From Aradus depressus (Eukaryota > Arthropoda > Insecta > Hemiptera > Aradidae), in the NCBI GenBank assembly GCA_963662175.1, contig OY759227.1:9456501-9520500 (forward strand): a stretch of DNA of 64,000 nucleotides. The letters are read 5' to 3'. Below are positions 41,159 through 53,142 of this stretch, piece after piece; position 1 is the first letter of the stretch, and every line of letters starts with the position of its first letter. Both the position numbers and the translations under genes were made by a program. The notes beneath the pieces were generated by a model, which saw nothing but the letters and a program-made list of their open reading frames with translations, did not search any database and was not told the DNA's origin.

Positions 41159-42928
41159 ATGGAAGCCAAGTCACTGTGCGCGAGAAAAATAAAAAATTTC
41201 CACGACAAAGAGGAGAGGAATGGAACGGAACAGAAACTCTTGAAGAAACTTAGTGAAAAACTCAAAGAGAATGACATCTTAACAGTGAAAGCGGACAAAG
41301 GAAATACGACGGTTCTAATTAAACGTGTGGATTACGTCAATAAAGTGGACAGTTTCCTACAAGAGAATGGTTTTTCGAAAATAAGAAAAGACCCAACGCC
41401 TCTATTCCAAAAACAAGTCCGAGCAGCTGTGTCAGAAGTCGCGATAATCACGAAAGGTATGTGGAAACAGAACCTAATAGTAATGAACCCTTCACCCCCC
41501 AAATTATCTGGTCTACCCAAAATTCACAAAAATGATGCCCCCATTAGACCGGTGGTATCTTACATAAATTCCCCTACATATAAATTATCGAAATTCGTCA
41601 ATAGAAAATTAAGGCATTTTATCAATTTTTCACCACCTTTCACCGTTATCAATTGATTAGATCTCGTCAATAAGATTAGAGATGTAAAGGTACCTCACGG
41701 AGCCAAGTTAATATCATTAGACGTCTCTAACCTCTTTACGAATGTCCCCGTAACCGAATGTCTAGAGTTAGTTAGGGGCCTAATAAACAACTCAAATAGG
41801 TCCATTTTTGAAAAAATAGAACTTTGTAACCTTTTAGAACCGTGCGTAGAACAAAATTATTTCATCTTCAATAGTGAATTATATAAACAGAAAGAGGGGC
41901 TAGCGATGGGGTCCAGCCTGTCTCCCCTGTTAGCTGATATATTTATGGATAGAATTGAGAGGGAAATTCTAGAGAAGTCTCCATTTATCAGTAATATCAT
42001 GTTTTGGAAGCGGTACGTGGACGATATTTTGATTCTTTTTAACGGAACAGAACGACAAATTAACTTATTTTTTGACTTTGTCAACAAAGTCCATAACAAA
42101 ATAAAATTCACGTTGGAAATAGGAGGTCAAACCATAAATTTTCTGGACTTGGAGATCAAAATTAATAACAAGAAATTCGAATTTAGCATTCACAGAAAAC
42201 CGACTACAACAGACACGGTATTACACCCATCTTCTAACTGTCCTTCCAGTTACAAATACGCGGCCTTTTATTCCATGTTCCACAGAGCCTACTCAATTCC
42301 AATGACCCAACAACCAAAAGATAAAGAACTTAAGATTATTAAGGAAATAGCCAAAAACAATAGCTACCCACAAAAAACAATAAATAAAATTGAAAAGAAG
42401 GTCAAAAATCATAATTTTAGGAACAAACTGACCAAATTAGAAACACAAAATAAAGTTTATAATAAATGGGTCAGCTTAACTTACCACGGAAAAATTTCAG
42501 AAAAAATAGGTAAAGAGTTGAAAAAAGAAGGTTTCTATATCAGGTTTAAAACTATCAATCCCATAAGCCAGTGCCTAGAGAGAGGTAGGGACAGAACAGA
42601 TATTGAAAATAGAAGCGGTGTTTATAGTCTAGAATGTGCGACGTGCAGTCAATTATACATTGGACAGACAGGACGTCGTTTTAAGGAAAGAATTAAAGAA
42701 CACACGGCCGAATTAAAGAACCGAGGAAACCGTTCTACATTCGCGAGCCACATAATTGACAATAGCCACACTTTCGACCCATCTACAGGCATCAAATATC
42801 TCCATTATTGCCCAAAAAGCAGGCTACTTAATAGCTTAGAACAATTAGAAATAAATAAAGCTAACAAAAGGAACATTTGTATGAATGACCAAATTTATTT
42901 CAACTATTCCCCTTTGTTAACACCCTAA
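41159..42928 (+). CDS. PLE-3 reverse transcriptase/endonuclease with a single in-frame stop
   Basis: One frame of 590 codons from the ATG at 41159 to TAA at 42928, interrupted only by TGA at 41654-41656 (after FTVIN; the PLE-1 homologue has a Ser codon there). Motifs: VKADKGNTTVLI, LPKIHKNDAPIRPVVS, EGLAMGSSLSPLLADIF, RYVDDILILF, and the GIY-YIG nuclease SGVYSLECATCSQLYIGQTGR near residue 490. Everything after the stop is intact, so the copy is young or the stop very recent. It lacks the longer N-terminus of complete PLEs. Confidence 0.85.
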
Positions 42929-43254
42929 ACCAGTTCTGTTTCCACATATATGTTTGTATTATCTGTTATTAATATTTGGTTCCACATATATGTTTCAAGT
43001 TATCTAAATCTTAACATTGTTAATAATTTTATTTCTATTTTTTATTATTTACTTGTATTTGTACTTATTTATTTGTTATTTTTCCCGTATTAGTCTGGTG
43101 ACATTGTTTTATGTAAATTTAGAACTAGGTTTTGTTAAGAAATATTTCATGAGTTAGCTAACGGTATAGCCGGGGGACTCCCAAGTTCTAATAGCCCCCT
43201 TTGACCTGAGATGTATTTGAAGGGTCGCTCTTTGCAAACTGACTTAGTTCATAA

Positions 43255-43291
43255 CTAGACCTAACGATGGTATGAAGCCGAAACCGGTAGT
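43255..43291 (+). ncRNA. Inactivated hammerhead-like motif in PLE-3 tail
   Basis: Same layout as 2885-2917, but the core reads CTAACGA, changing the invariant G5. GAAA and stem II are kept. The inverted copy near 39648-39680 has the same change. Confidence 0.4.
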
Positions 43292-43634
43292 TATATATGT
43301 ATATATATCTTTAGTGGAATAGACAATATTTCAAAAATAAGTTTGTTTTATTTATTTATTACAAGTTTCCACAATATGTCCGCGTTTCTCAACTTTGAAG
43401 TGATAAAGTAATATATTCCAAGAAAATAAAGTAATATAAGAAAGTAAATCTAATATAACATTATGGTAAGACGTAAACAAAATAATTAAATTAGATTTGT
43501 TACCTAATTGTTGTGTAATATTATTAAAGAGAGTTACCTTAAAGAATGTATTCCATAATAGATAAAGAAAATCACATATAAATTAAGTTTTTAGCTTGAA
43601 GCACATTACGATTAGAATTTTATGTAACACTTAG

Positions 43635-43781
43635 TGTTTTAGTTGACAGTTTATTTTAATAAAAGGACAACGTTTCAGCGATAATCACATTTAATACTGG
43701 GGACATTACATATATAACATGTGGCATTATTAAACAAAAACAAGACAGAACCAACTGATATAAATATAAAACATCCAAACA
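43635..43781 (-). repeat. 3' LTR of gypsy A
   Basis: 147 bp, TG...CA, apparently identical to 47692-47838, which suggests a recent insertion. It is preceded (minus strand) by the polypurine tract AAAGGGAAGGA. Confidence 0.9.
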
Positions 43782-44015
43782 TCCTTCCCTTTAAGTCTGT
43801 TCATTTTTTACACAGACTTCAATTTATTTATTTATGATAGTTGTAGAACTCATAGAGCACAATATAAAATACAGCTATAGCTAAATACAAGAAACAATAA
43901 TTAAACGTAATAGAAAATACAAAAACAATAATTAAACGTAATAGAAAATACAAAACAATAATGATACATAATTTAAGAGGCACTTACAATTATTCTTAGT
44001 CTGATACTTAAAACT

Positions 44016-46609
44016 TTACTGAAACCTGTTAGGCCGTCTAACCACTCGTCCTGCTCTAGTTTGGTAACCGTCAGGCCTATTCGCAACACTATTATCATTA
44101 GTTGTAGGTACACTATTTTCATCATTAATTGTGTCATTTAATTCGTGGTCACAATTCTCATTACACTCTAAATCATCATCATTATATTCAGCTAACTCGG
44201 GTTTACAATATACATTATCCCTATTTAAATTTGTTTCAGACATTAGTGGTTCCTTAAATTTCCTAATGAACCTAGAATTTCTTCTATACCTTTTACCGTT
44301 AAGATCGATTATATAAGATCGAAAATCTAATTTTTTAACTATATACCCCCGAGCCCATACATTAGTAAATGGATTTTGAACCAGCACAGGTTCTTGTGCA
44401 AAAAAATTATCAGGAATTTTAGAACCTTTATTATAAACATATTTCTGCTAATCTTTCTGTGCACCACGAAAATTATTATGTACAGGAACCTTTGGGAAAA
44501 GTTCATCATTGCGAATTGGTAATTTGCTTCTTATGGTTCTACACATTAATAATTGAGATGGAGAACAACTCAAACCTGCCACTGGTGAGCTTCTGTAGTT
44601 TAAAAGGTACAAATTAAAATCTTGGCCGCTAACCTGGCATTTTTTTAGCATGGCTTTGACAATACCCACGTATTTTTCTGCAAGACCATTGCTTTGAGGA
44701 TAATGAGGGCTGACAGTTCTAAGTTCTGTAGCCCATTGTTGAGTAAAATTTCGAAATTCTGCAGAGCCAAATGGGTTGTTGTCTGCAATGATAATTCTAC
44801 GAATGCCAAATCTCGCAAAGATCGGCTTAAGTGACATTATGATGGTTGAAGTAGATTTATCTTTAATCGGAATTACTTCCACCCACCTAGAGTAATAATC
44901 AACTAGGACTAAAAAATATTTTCTTTCAAATTCAGCTATATCAAGACCAACCTTATAAAAAGGGATATTCGGAATATCATGAGGGAGTAGCTCTTCTTTT
45001 ATTTTACTCCTTTGAAATGTTTGGCACACCATACAACCCGACACCAAATTTACGACATCAGACATTATCCCTGGCCAATAAAAAAAACTTTTAACTGTGT
45101 GCTTAATTTTGTTAAAACCCAAATGAGTCTCATGCAAGAGACCCAGGATAAATCGCCGCAACGCAACTGGAACAATTAGTCTATTCTCAAAATATAATAA
45201 ACCATTTTCTTCACTTATTTCATGACGAAGTTTAAAAAAATGAACCACCTCGGGAGCCACAGTGGAGTCTAACTTTGACGGCCAACCATTACGATAAAAT
45301 TCAGTGATTTGTGACAGAGACGGATCTTGCCTAGTTTCAGCCACAAATTTAGAATATTTTTCATCCGTAAAATTGATTGTGGCCCCTAAACAATGCACCC
45401 TTTCAAGCATAGATGGGTCATCACCGGGGTGAGATTTGACAATATTGCGGGATAAAAAATCTGCGATATACATGAACTTTCCGGGCAGATATTTTAACTC
45501 AAACTGATATGGCAACAACTTCAATCGCATCCGTTTCATACGAGTATTAACGATCTTACTGATATCCTTCGTAACAATAGACGTTAGAGGCGGAAAAAAC
45601 TGTAACATTGGAATGACCATAGATATACTTATGGAACTTAGTGAACGCAAAAACAAGGGCAAGCATTTCCTTCTCAATCTGTGCATAATTGCATTCACAA
45701 TCTGTCAACGACCTACTAGCAAAAAGAATAGGTCTACCTTCTTGAAACAGTGCACAACCTAGGGCATCTTTACTAGCATCGGCTTGGATTTCGACTTTTT
45801 TGTTAGGATCAAAAGAACGCAATAATGTCGCATTGCCAAGAAGTTCCTTCAATTCAAGAAACTTTTCATCATGAAGCGAGGTCCATAACCATTCCTAACA
45901 ATTTCTGCAATTCCTTGACATTATGTGGAGCTTTCAACTCATTAATAACACGAACCCGATCCGGATCCGGCTTATGCCCATGTTCATTAAACAAAAACCC
46001 CAAGAATTTAACCTCTTTAACGAAATATTGAACTTTGTCGGGGTTAAATCGAATATTATTTTTTCGGGCCACACCTATAACATCATTCACAATGTTTTGC
46101 AATTCCCCCTCCGATTCTGCAGCGCACAGAATGTCATCAAAATAAACTGTGACACCATTCAAATGGCCAAAATACTTTTGGGTTAATTTTTGAAAGCATT
46201 CAGGCAACACTGATAAACCAAATGGAGCTCTAAGATATTTATAAACACCAAAAGGGGTACTGAATGAGCACAGATCACTTGAAGCCTCATCCAAAACCAA
46301 CTGATGAAAACCCTGTTTCAAATCGAAGAGGCAAAAAAATTTTTTATTGGCAAGCTTGACAGAAATATCCTCAATTGTTGGGATTTCATAATAATCTCTA
46401 ATCAGATATTTATTTAATTGCTGAGGGTCTATGCAAATTCGCAATGATGAGTCCTGTTTTTCAACTATGACAATATTATTGACCCATTCCCCTGGACTTG
46501 AGACCTTTGTAATGACCTTATTTTTCTCTAAGTCTATCAGAGCGTGCCTTAGTCTATCTTTAATTTTAAATGGTACTCGTCTAGCAGGGCTTGATTTTGG
46601 AATGAGTGG
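44016..46609 (-). pseudogene. gypsy A pol: RT, RNase H and integrase, frameshifted
   Basis: Read on the minus strand. RT: ICIDPQQLNKYLIRDYYEIP, FDLKQGFHQL, and VYFDDILCAA (YFDD in place of YMDD/FLDD). After a frameshift near 45860 comes RNase H (VEIQADASKDALGCALFQ). After another near 45600 comes integrase (HHCC-like LLHETHLGFNKI, CMVCQTF; core GLDIAEF, IADNNPFGSAEF, PQSNGLAEK). A last break near 44440 precedes a C-terminal 123-codon segment with basic RAGRVVRRPNR. The usual integrase DNGxxF reads DNNPF here. These activities copy and insert the element. Protease is missing. Confidence 0.85.
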
Positions 46610-46707
46610 TTAGACGGCCTAACAGGTTTCAGTAAAGTTTTAAGTATCAGACTAAGAATAATTGTAAGTGCCTCTTAAATTATGTATCATTATTGTTTTG
46701 TATTTTC
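46604..46707 (+). repeat. 104-bp inverted copy of the element's own 3' end
   Basis: Reverse complement of 43944-44047 (end of pol plus 3' flank). It lies between gag and RT, exactly where protease should be, and supplies the last gag codons. Confidence 0.85.
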
Positions 46708-47598
46708 CAACCATTTGCAACTTTTGTTTTTATTTATTTGATATATATTAATGGAACCAATGGTAAAATCCTCAAATGCCTCATTGTGACCAGAAACACG
46801 CACAGTTTCAACTACTTTTTTACTGCCCCTAGCGCACGTTATGGCCCAATGCCCAATTTTCTGGCATTTATAACACTTCTGACCAAACGCGGGGCAACGA
46901 TTCTTTGAGTGTTTCTGCCCACAACGCGTACAATCAATAAAAATACTATTATTTGCAGACATATTAAGAGACTTCTTACTTAAACTAGGCTTATCTAAAT
47001 AATTATTTACAGTCTGATTGCTTCGCGCCAGCTTGAAGACTTCTCGCTGGTGTTGCTCGTCCTGCCCCGTAATAATTCGCAAGTTGTCAGCAGCCATCTC
47101 CAAAAACTTACAGAACGTAATAGTTTTACTCAGTGATGGATCTTCACGTAGCAGTCGCTCACGGGTCGAAACAGAATGGATTCCCAAAACAATTTGTGCC
47201 TTGAGAAGTTTATCTTCTTGTCCCTCAAACTCACAGGAAGAAATGAGACACTTCAGTTCCGCAAAGAAATGCTCAAAGGGCTCGTCCGCACCTTGTCTTC
47301 TATTAAAGAACTTGAATACCTCCATTGTTTCGTTTTTCCTAGGTATACAATGCTGGTCGAGGATGGCCAATATGGAGTCCACAGTTTCTTTATCCCGGAC
47401 AGCTGTAGTAATGGAGGTATAAATCTTCAAGGCCTCGGACCCCATTAAATTCTTGAGTCTGGCGACCTGAACTTCCCGGGGTTTATTGATAGTCTCTGTT
47501 GCCCACAAATAAATTTTTACTTCCTCTTTGAAAAGTCGAAAATTCTGGGCCACATTTCCGGTGGAAATGTTTAATACACACGGTTTATTAAACTCCAT
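46690..47598 (-). CDS. gypsy A Gag with zinc knuckle
   Basis: 302 codons from the ATG at 47598. The middle shows a retrotransposon Gag helical domain (FKFFNRRQGADEPFEHFFAEL). Near residues 223-255 lie CTRCGQKHSKNRC and CYKCQKIGHWAITC, the second a canonical CCHC knuckle for RNA packaging. The frame is intact, but its last codons come from the inverted 104-bp fragment, so the native Gag/protease boundary is gone. Confidence 0.85.
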   Translation of the reverse strand: MEFNKPCVLNISTGNVAQNFRLFKEEVKIYLWATETINKPREVQVARLKNLMGSEALKIYTSITTAVRDKETVDSILAILDQHCIPRKNETMEVFKFFNRRQGADEPFEHFFAELKCLISSCEFEGQEDKLLKAQIVLGIHSVSTRERLLREDPSLSKTITFCKFLEMAADNLRIITGQDEQHQREVFKLARSNQTVNNYLDKPSLSKKSLNMSANNSIFIDCTRCGQKHSKNRCPAFGQKCYKCQKIGHWAITCARGSKKVVETVRVSGHNEAFEDFTIGSINIYQINKNKSCKWLENTKQ

Positions 47599-47680
47599 CG
47601 CTTTGAATTATTAATAATACACAATACCTTTTATGACCGTGAACTTGTTTCACTTTACCGAACTGTACTTAAAATTTATT

Positions 47681-47691
47681 CGACTGCGCCA
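47681..47691 (-). other. Primer-binding site of gypsy A
   Basis: TGGCGCAGTCG on the minus strand directly after the 5' LTR, like the tRNA-Ser-type sites of several arthropod gypsy elements. Confidence 0.6.
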
Positions 47692-47838
47692 TGTTTTAGT
47701 TGACAGTTTATTTTAATAAAAGGACAACGTTTCAGCGATAATCACATTTAATACTGGGGACATTACATATATAACATGTGGCATTATTAAACAAAAACAA
47801 GACAGAACCAACTGATATAAATATAAAACATCCAAACA
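47692..47838 (-). repeat. 5' LTR of gypsy A
   Basis: 147 bp, matches 43635-43781, and is followed by the CTTAG target duplication. Confidence 0.9.
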
Positions 47839-47843
47839 CTTAG

Positions 47844-48123
47844 TAATATTTTTATCAGTAAATACAACATAAATTTGAAAGATCCAGTATAGGTTTGTTG
47901 AGGTATGTGTGGATGTAATAAAAGAAGCTGGACTCCTAGGATATCTAAAAAAAAAAAATATATAATAAACAAAAATTTGTAATTAATTAATAATAGAAAC
48001 TGGGTCACCATGCTATCTTGAGTCGACAATTTGTACATGTAACCATAAGCTTATGAAATAGTTTGGTACTAAACACTAATGTAAGAAAATGAATGATATC
48101 TTTTGATATTTAGCAGAGGACAA
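47844..48123. other. 3' interior of element B, no gene
   Basis: AT-rich sequence between gypsy A and the 3' LTR of B, ending in a weak purine tract (AGCAGAGGACAA). Confidence 0.5.
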
Positions 48124-49058
48124 TGTAATGATCCATATTGTTCATTACATGAATATTTAATAAATGAAAAATAATGTACTTAGTTGCAATCATTGTATGA
48201 GACCTAAGGAAGGTTACTGGAGGTTTTCAAATCGATAATCTACCAGGGTCGATACAGTATAAAAATATATCAATTCATTCATTTCAATTATGTAATAAAA
48301 TTAAATGATAAGCTAATAATGTGTTAACAATAAATGTAAGCAATTAGGATTGTATACGGGAATATGTAAGTGTTATAAAAAGAAACAGATGTTTATTAGT
48401 TTAAAGGCTGTAAAAAGTGTGGCCAATGGGCATCGCGCTATCAAAAAGGAGTCCCGAGAAGGCAGACTGGGGTGTCGTGTGAGAGAACTGTTCGGAGGAG
48501 GGTGCCTAGTCTGTGTCGGTGGTTCAGAGTGGTATATGTGCGAGGATGTCTGTCGGTAGAGAGGTAGAAATTATGCAGTGAAGAAATTATGAAGATCCGA
48601 AGGTAGACACCAAGAAGCAACGAGTGCAGAAGTAACCTATGGCCATTGTTGAAGTTACTGTTCTTAAAGAAAAATCAGCTAACAGAAAAAAACATCTGAA
48701 GTGGAATATGAGTCATCCCATCCCCTAAATGATACAACATGAATACATCGTTCATCATTCATCAATACAGCTTATAGGCCTATAAAGTACTGGGGTAATT
48801 TTATGTGTGTAAATGTGACTAACCCGTTTTAAATTAAATTAAATTAAAAATAAATGTTTACTTAAACATAAAAATATATCAGTCAAAAATTTATATGTAC
48901 GTCTTATTCTTTCTTTATTTTTATACCAATTATAAATTAAGTTTAATTAATTATATTATAGTAATTGTAAGCGAGTATTACAACCGTTACATAATTGGCT
49001 CCCGAAATAGGGACTTTAAAAATTTAAATTAAAGTGTAAGAGTATAAGTACCGTTACA
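48124..49058 (+). repeat. 3' LTR of element B
   Basis: 935 bp, TGTAATGATCC...CCGTTACA, near-identical to 35396-36337. It includes the internal PBS-like copy and is followed by (AT)n at 49059-49074, the insertion target. Confidence 0.8.
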
Positions 49059-49074
49059 ATATATATATATATAT

Positions 49075-50292
49075 ATTATACCACCTCTCCTTCCTGCGTG
49101 AGTGCATTTTTACGTAAATAGTGAATATAAAATTATATCGGAAAAAATTATTAAAATTGAATATTTAACTTATTTAATTTACATCGCGACTTTAATAAAA
49201 AACAATACCTGGATAGCCAAATGCACTCCCACGAGAAGGACGGGTACAAGTTCATAACTGTGGGTTGACATCAGTAATTAACAATAATTAATTATTGCTG
49301 TCAACCAGAAGAAGAATGGGAAGGGGGAAATAGAATGGACAACTCAAACCCTAGAACAGTAACATATTTATTTTAGAAGAAAATATCATATTTATAAAAG
49401 AAAAAACAATTGAATATAAATTGGCCATTTGTCTGAAGGACTTTCTACGTTAATTACGAGGTACATCGATACTGATCACTGCAGGTGGCGATGTGGTCAT
49501 CTTTGATGTACATCCCTCCAACCCCATCTACTCACCTAGTCCTTGTAGGTCTGCCTGGAGGCCACAATAGAATTTAGATTGTTCACTGAGTTTATGTGCG
49601 TCCGAAATCAAAATGTATCTCACTCGCCTGAATGGCCCAAAACATGAACGAACACTGCTCAATTCACATATTCAAACTCACTGTCAAATATAAACTATAC
49701 GTGTTGATCATCCGAGACGTGAACCAAGAATCTACAATCACATACTGAAACTCACTGTCAAATATAATAGTAACGTGGTGAACTGTTGGCACAAGAGCGA
49801 AGAGAAGAGTAATAGTTGGCACCAGAGCGAAGAGAAGAATAATAATAATCTGTTGAGGAGCTCTTGAGCCAAGAGCTAAGAGTGAAGAGTGGGGATGATC
49901 CTGATGTCTCATTGGTCGTCAGTCTCCGCCCACCCCATCCTCAGCCAATCACCGGTGACCACTTCTGTGATTGCCTGCGGATGTCAAGCTGTGAATCCCA
50001 GCGGATATTAATTAGATTTATGTGAAAAACTGAGCCGACAATATAATTACCACACAGGATGCCGACAATTATCCTGGCTTCCTTTCTACTCCCCATCCCC
50101 ATTGTTCTTTGTTTCTGCTCCCAGCGATTGCGTTTCCCTCACAGCCATCGCTGGTTTCGAGCATGTTCTTCCGAATGCAATTCTCTTTCGTTCAACACCT
50201 CACAAGCCATATTTTACTCCTAGCGATCGCGATTCTCTGCAGCATCGCTAGTTCTGAGCATTATAGACTGTCTATAAGGTAGGCATGCTACA
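49075..50292 (-). repeat. 3' LTR of element C
   Basis: 1218 bp, the same length as 55135-56352, and differs at only a few bases. Begins TGTAGCATGCC on the minus strand. Confidence 0.9.
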
Positions 50293-50310
50293 ATATCCCC
50301 CGTTCCCGTT
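50293..50310 (-). other. Polypurine tract of element C
   Basis: AACGGGAACGGGGGATAT on the minus strand immediately before the 3' LTR. Confidence 0.55.
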
Positions 50311-52180
50311 AAAATAAAATATGTCGGCTAAATGACAGTTCCAAGTCACATATTTTATTAGTTTCACTTAACACTTGCTCGTTCACTGAGCATATACACT
50401 TAACCAATATTCATTAAAAGAAGACTTGCCCAAAGTCATAATAAAATAATTATACATTACAAATACTCAGGTATCGACCTCATTATCATGCGTGACCAAA
50501 ACATGATTTTAAATTTCCTTTCTATTCGGCATGGCTTGCCTTTGCATGCGTGACCAAAGCATGATTCTACTTTACGCTGTACTTCTTGGAGTTGACCCTC
50601 TCCATTGGCAAATAACGACGATTCTATTTGTAGCATACATTCACTGACTGGTTAAAACATCCAAAACGGCCCCACGCCTCGACAATGCTTCAACTGAATT
50701 CCCATATCCCTAATCCGCTTCAACAAAAATTTGGGTTGACCAGACCCTAACCATATGCCTCCTTAGGCCTTCGACAGGTATTTACCTTCTGCCGGAACGA
50801 CGACGAAATATAAAATAGAAAAATAAGCCCACTCAAATCCCATCTCAGTTTCATAAACATATGTAAATTCCGGCATCCGCATTAATCAAGTAGCGAAACC
50901 CTTTCTTCAGTTCAAACAGTCAGTTCATGGCATAAAATAATAAGTAACACAAACTCCCGCCCCTTTAAATGGATTCTACAAGCATCAATGGAGTGGCCCC
51001 TTCTCCGTGTGTACGATAATTCAATTTCAATTCTGGGAATCCCCTCCAGTTTATAATGTATCTCCCCCTCCAGTCATGTATGCTTCGGCTCCTTGCCTTA
51101 GGATTTCTTAAATAAAATAAATATATTATAAAATTACAGTTATTTTTGACCTACCATGGTCGTCACTACATCATAATAAATAAGGTCCATACCTGAATAT
51201 ATGTGACAAATATATTTACAAGGCTCTCATTGGGTTAACATAGCCCATCATGGTCAATAGATAAAATATGGGTCAATGTGACATTTTCAATAGATACACA
51301 CGGTCGGATACTAATACAAATATTAGTCAAAAATACAAAACAAAAAAAATTGAAGAGATACATTTATAGATCATTACAAAAAAGAAGACAAATACAATTG
51401 GAAGTACATTTACCATATAGGACCATTCACCAATGTGTGTGCCACCACCTCGCCGTCAGCCTAGTCAGATCTGCTTTACTAATCAAATTCAAATACGTAG
51501 GTAAATTCCCATGGATGGCCAGTCCATATGCCGTCTGCCCCGTCCTACAATTACGTTAAATTAAAAATGACACCATTACCTAAATTAAATTATCCCATCA
51601 TAAAAAAAATAATACTAATAAAAAAATATCCTATGCTAAATATAAACAAAAAATTATCCTAACTTAATATCTAGAATTTAAAAAAAATAAAACTAACCCT
51701 AACTTATTATCTAAAATTACTATTTACAACCTGGCGATTCACTTCGGAATCTTTGAGCTCGACTAAGGGGGGTATGCTCGATGTTAAGCCCCAAGGGAGT
51801 GCCAGAAAGTCCCCGTCTGCCTTATTCTATTTACAAAAAAAAAATAACTAAATAATAAATCCCGTGTCCCCAATAAATGTGTATGTGTGATTTCTGTGTG
51901 TACTGTTTTATAATGAGGTGTTGGCCGTTAGTGTAAAATAATAAATAATACCCAAATAATAAAAAATAGTGTCTGTTTTATGTGTGTGTGACTTTGTCTA
52001 ACTGTTCCGGGATAGCTGGGGATGGACACCCATAGAGACGTCACAAATCTCTTCCCTGACTCTAGGGCCGCGATCTCGTCTGCAATAATCGCCCCCCTAA
52101 CTCGGCTGAAGTAAGATCGTTAATCTCAAAGAGAGCCCTAGCGCTTCTCTATCCTGCTTGTTTATCTATCCGCTAATGTA
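50311..52180. other. 3' interior of element C, no gene recognised
   Basis: About 1.9 kb without a convincing frame on either strand. An env position in related elements, but nothing env-like (signal or transmembrane segment) is visible. Confidence 0.5.
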
Positions 52181-52189
52181 CGGCTTCTG

Positions 52190-52440
52190 TAAGATCGTAT
52201 AAAATATCCCTCTTACAACGTCGCTGCCGAGATGTCCTAAAATAAAAATTTGAGTACTTTCCTTGTCTAAAATCTGGTAAGGTCCTTCCCAGAATAGTAA
52301 TGGTAATATTTTGGATATATCCCTCTTACCGGTGGGTATCCGCAGAGATTATACTAACACCTGATCGCCAATTTCTAACGTAGTCTGTTGGTGTCGTACC
52401 TCAAAGTTCTGTTTCTGTCTTTTGGCCTGTTTTTCTGTAA
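52190..52440 (-). pseudogene. Integrase C-terminal remnant of element C
   Basis: The minus-strand frame reads RHQQTTLEIGDQVLV, a stop, then SLRIPTGKRDISK and FWEGPYQILDK, matching the GPY/F-type end of gypsy integrases. It overlaps the end of the upstream ORF in another frame, marking where an internal deletion joined gag-side and integrase-side sequence. Confidence 0.6.
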
Positions 52441-53128
52441 ATTTGTATGTCTGTTGGTGTAGTCCCGAAATGTCAGTTGTTTGATGAAGTTCACCTGCGG
52501 ATGTTCTTCACAAGTGGGGTTGCCATTAGTCGGGTAGCGGATTATGTGGTCATTGTCTGTCGATATGTCTGTTACTTCGTCCTCGTTTCTAAGTAGGTCA
52601 GAAAACTCCTGCATCAGAGATGATATTCTGACGTCCTCTGGGAAAGTTATGTTTTCTTCATTGCCTGTCAGTCTGTTTGTGATTTCGTCCTCTTTTATAC
52701 TTGATGAATTCACCTGGTCTGGGGCAGTCATAGTATTGTCGGGGTATGTTTGTTTGTCGATGGGCTCTTTCTGCTTAGCAGTGATTGTTAAGGATGTCTT
52801 TACTATTGAATCTACGTTAATGGGTAACATGATATCATTAAATTTATAGTCGTAACCTAGTCCCTGAAGTGGTCTTCTCGTGCTGATAAAAACTGGTTCC
52901 AAACGTCCATTGCCGTGTCTTCCTAAACCGCTACCTTCTTGGTACCCCTGTAGCTTCATCAATGTTACAGTCTGTCTTTATCTTTACAGGAGTGGGACAT
53001 CCATTGTCAACGTTAGTATGTAGGTCAAAGTCCCCTGTCAATCTCGTCATCATCTCTGTACCAAGCAAACTGCGTATGTCCCACTTGAATTTAAATTTAC
53101 CTCCCCCCTTTTCTTTAAGTGTATTCAT
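52375..53128 (-). pseudogene. G-patch ORF downstream of gag in element C
   Basis: Two overlapping frames (53128-52931 and 52962-52375). The second starts MMKLQGYQEGSGLGRHGNGR and ends the motif with RRPLQGLGYD, the glycine pattern of a G-patch (RNA-helicase-binding or RNA-binding) domain. The rest is acidic and Ser/Thr-rich without known domains. G-patch segments next to the protease occur in some retroviruses and gypsy-type elements; no D-S/T-G protease motif is visible here. Confidence 0.6.
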
Positions 53129-53142
53129 CCCACTCCTGCGAC

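Larger units (their letters stand above)
39586..43361. mobile_element. PLE-3, palindromic pair of Penelope-like copies
   Basis: The left arm (39586-41141, minus) and right arm (41758-43361, plus) are near-identical and separated by a 616-bp spacer that carries the N-terminal coding part of the plus copy. Both arms end in the same tail with TCTTTAGTGGAATAGACAAT. The architecture is the same as PLE-1 at 1-2148. Nested in element B. Confidence 0.88.
43635..47838 (-). mobile_element. Ty3/gypsy LTR retrotransposon A, complete ends, CTTAG target duplication
   Basis: 4204 bp on the minus strand with two 147-bp LTRs, CTTAG at 43630-43634 and 47839-47843, PBS, polypurine tract (43782-43792), gag and pol. 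The protease region is replaced by an inverted piece of the element's own 3' end. Confidence 0.92.
35396..49058 (+). mobile_element. LTR retrotransposon B (non-autonomous), host to two further insertions
   Basis: Bounded by two TG...CA LTRs (942 and 935 bp) inside an (AT)n tract. Without the nested PLE-3 and gypsy A it is about 5.7 kb. It has a Gag-like ORF but no recognisable protease, RT, RNase H or integrase. Confidence 0.8.

Noticed and set aside
49664..49912. 82-codon frame repeated at 55724-55972
   Set aside because: Identical because it is inside the two LTRs of element C. No coding signature.
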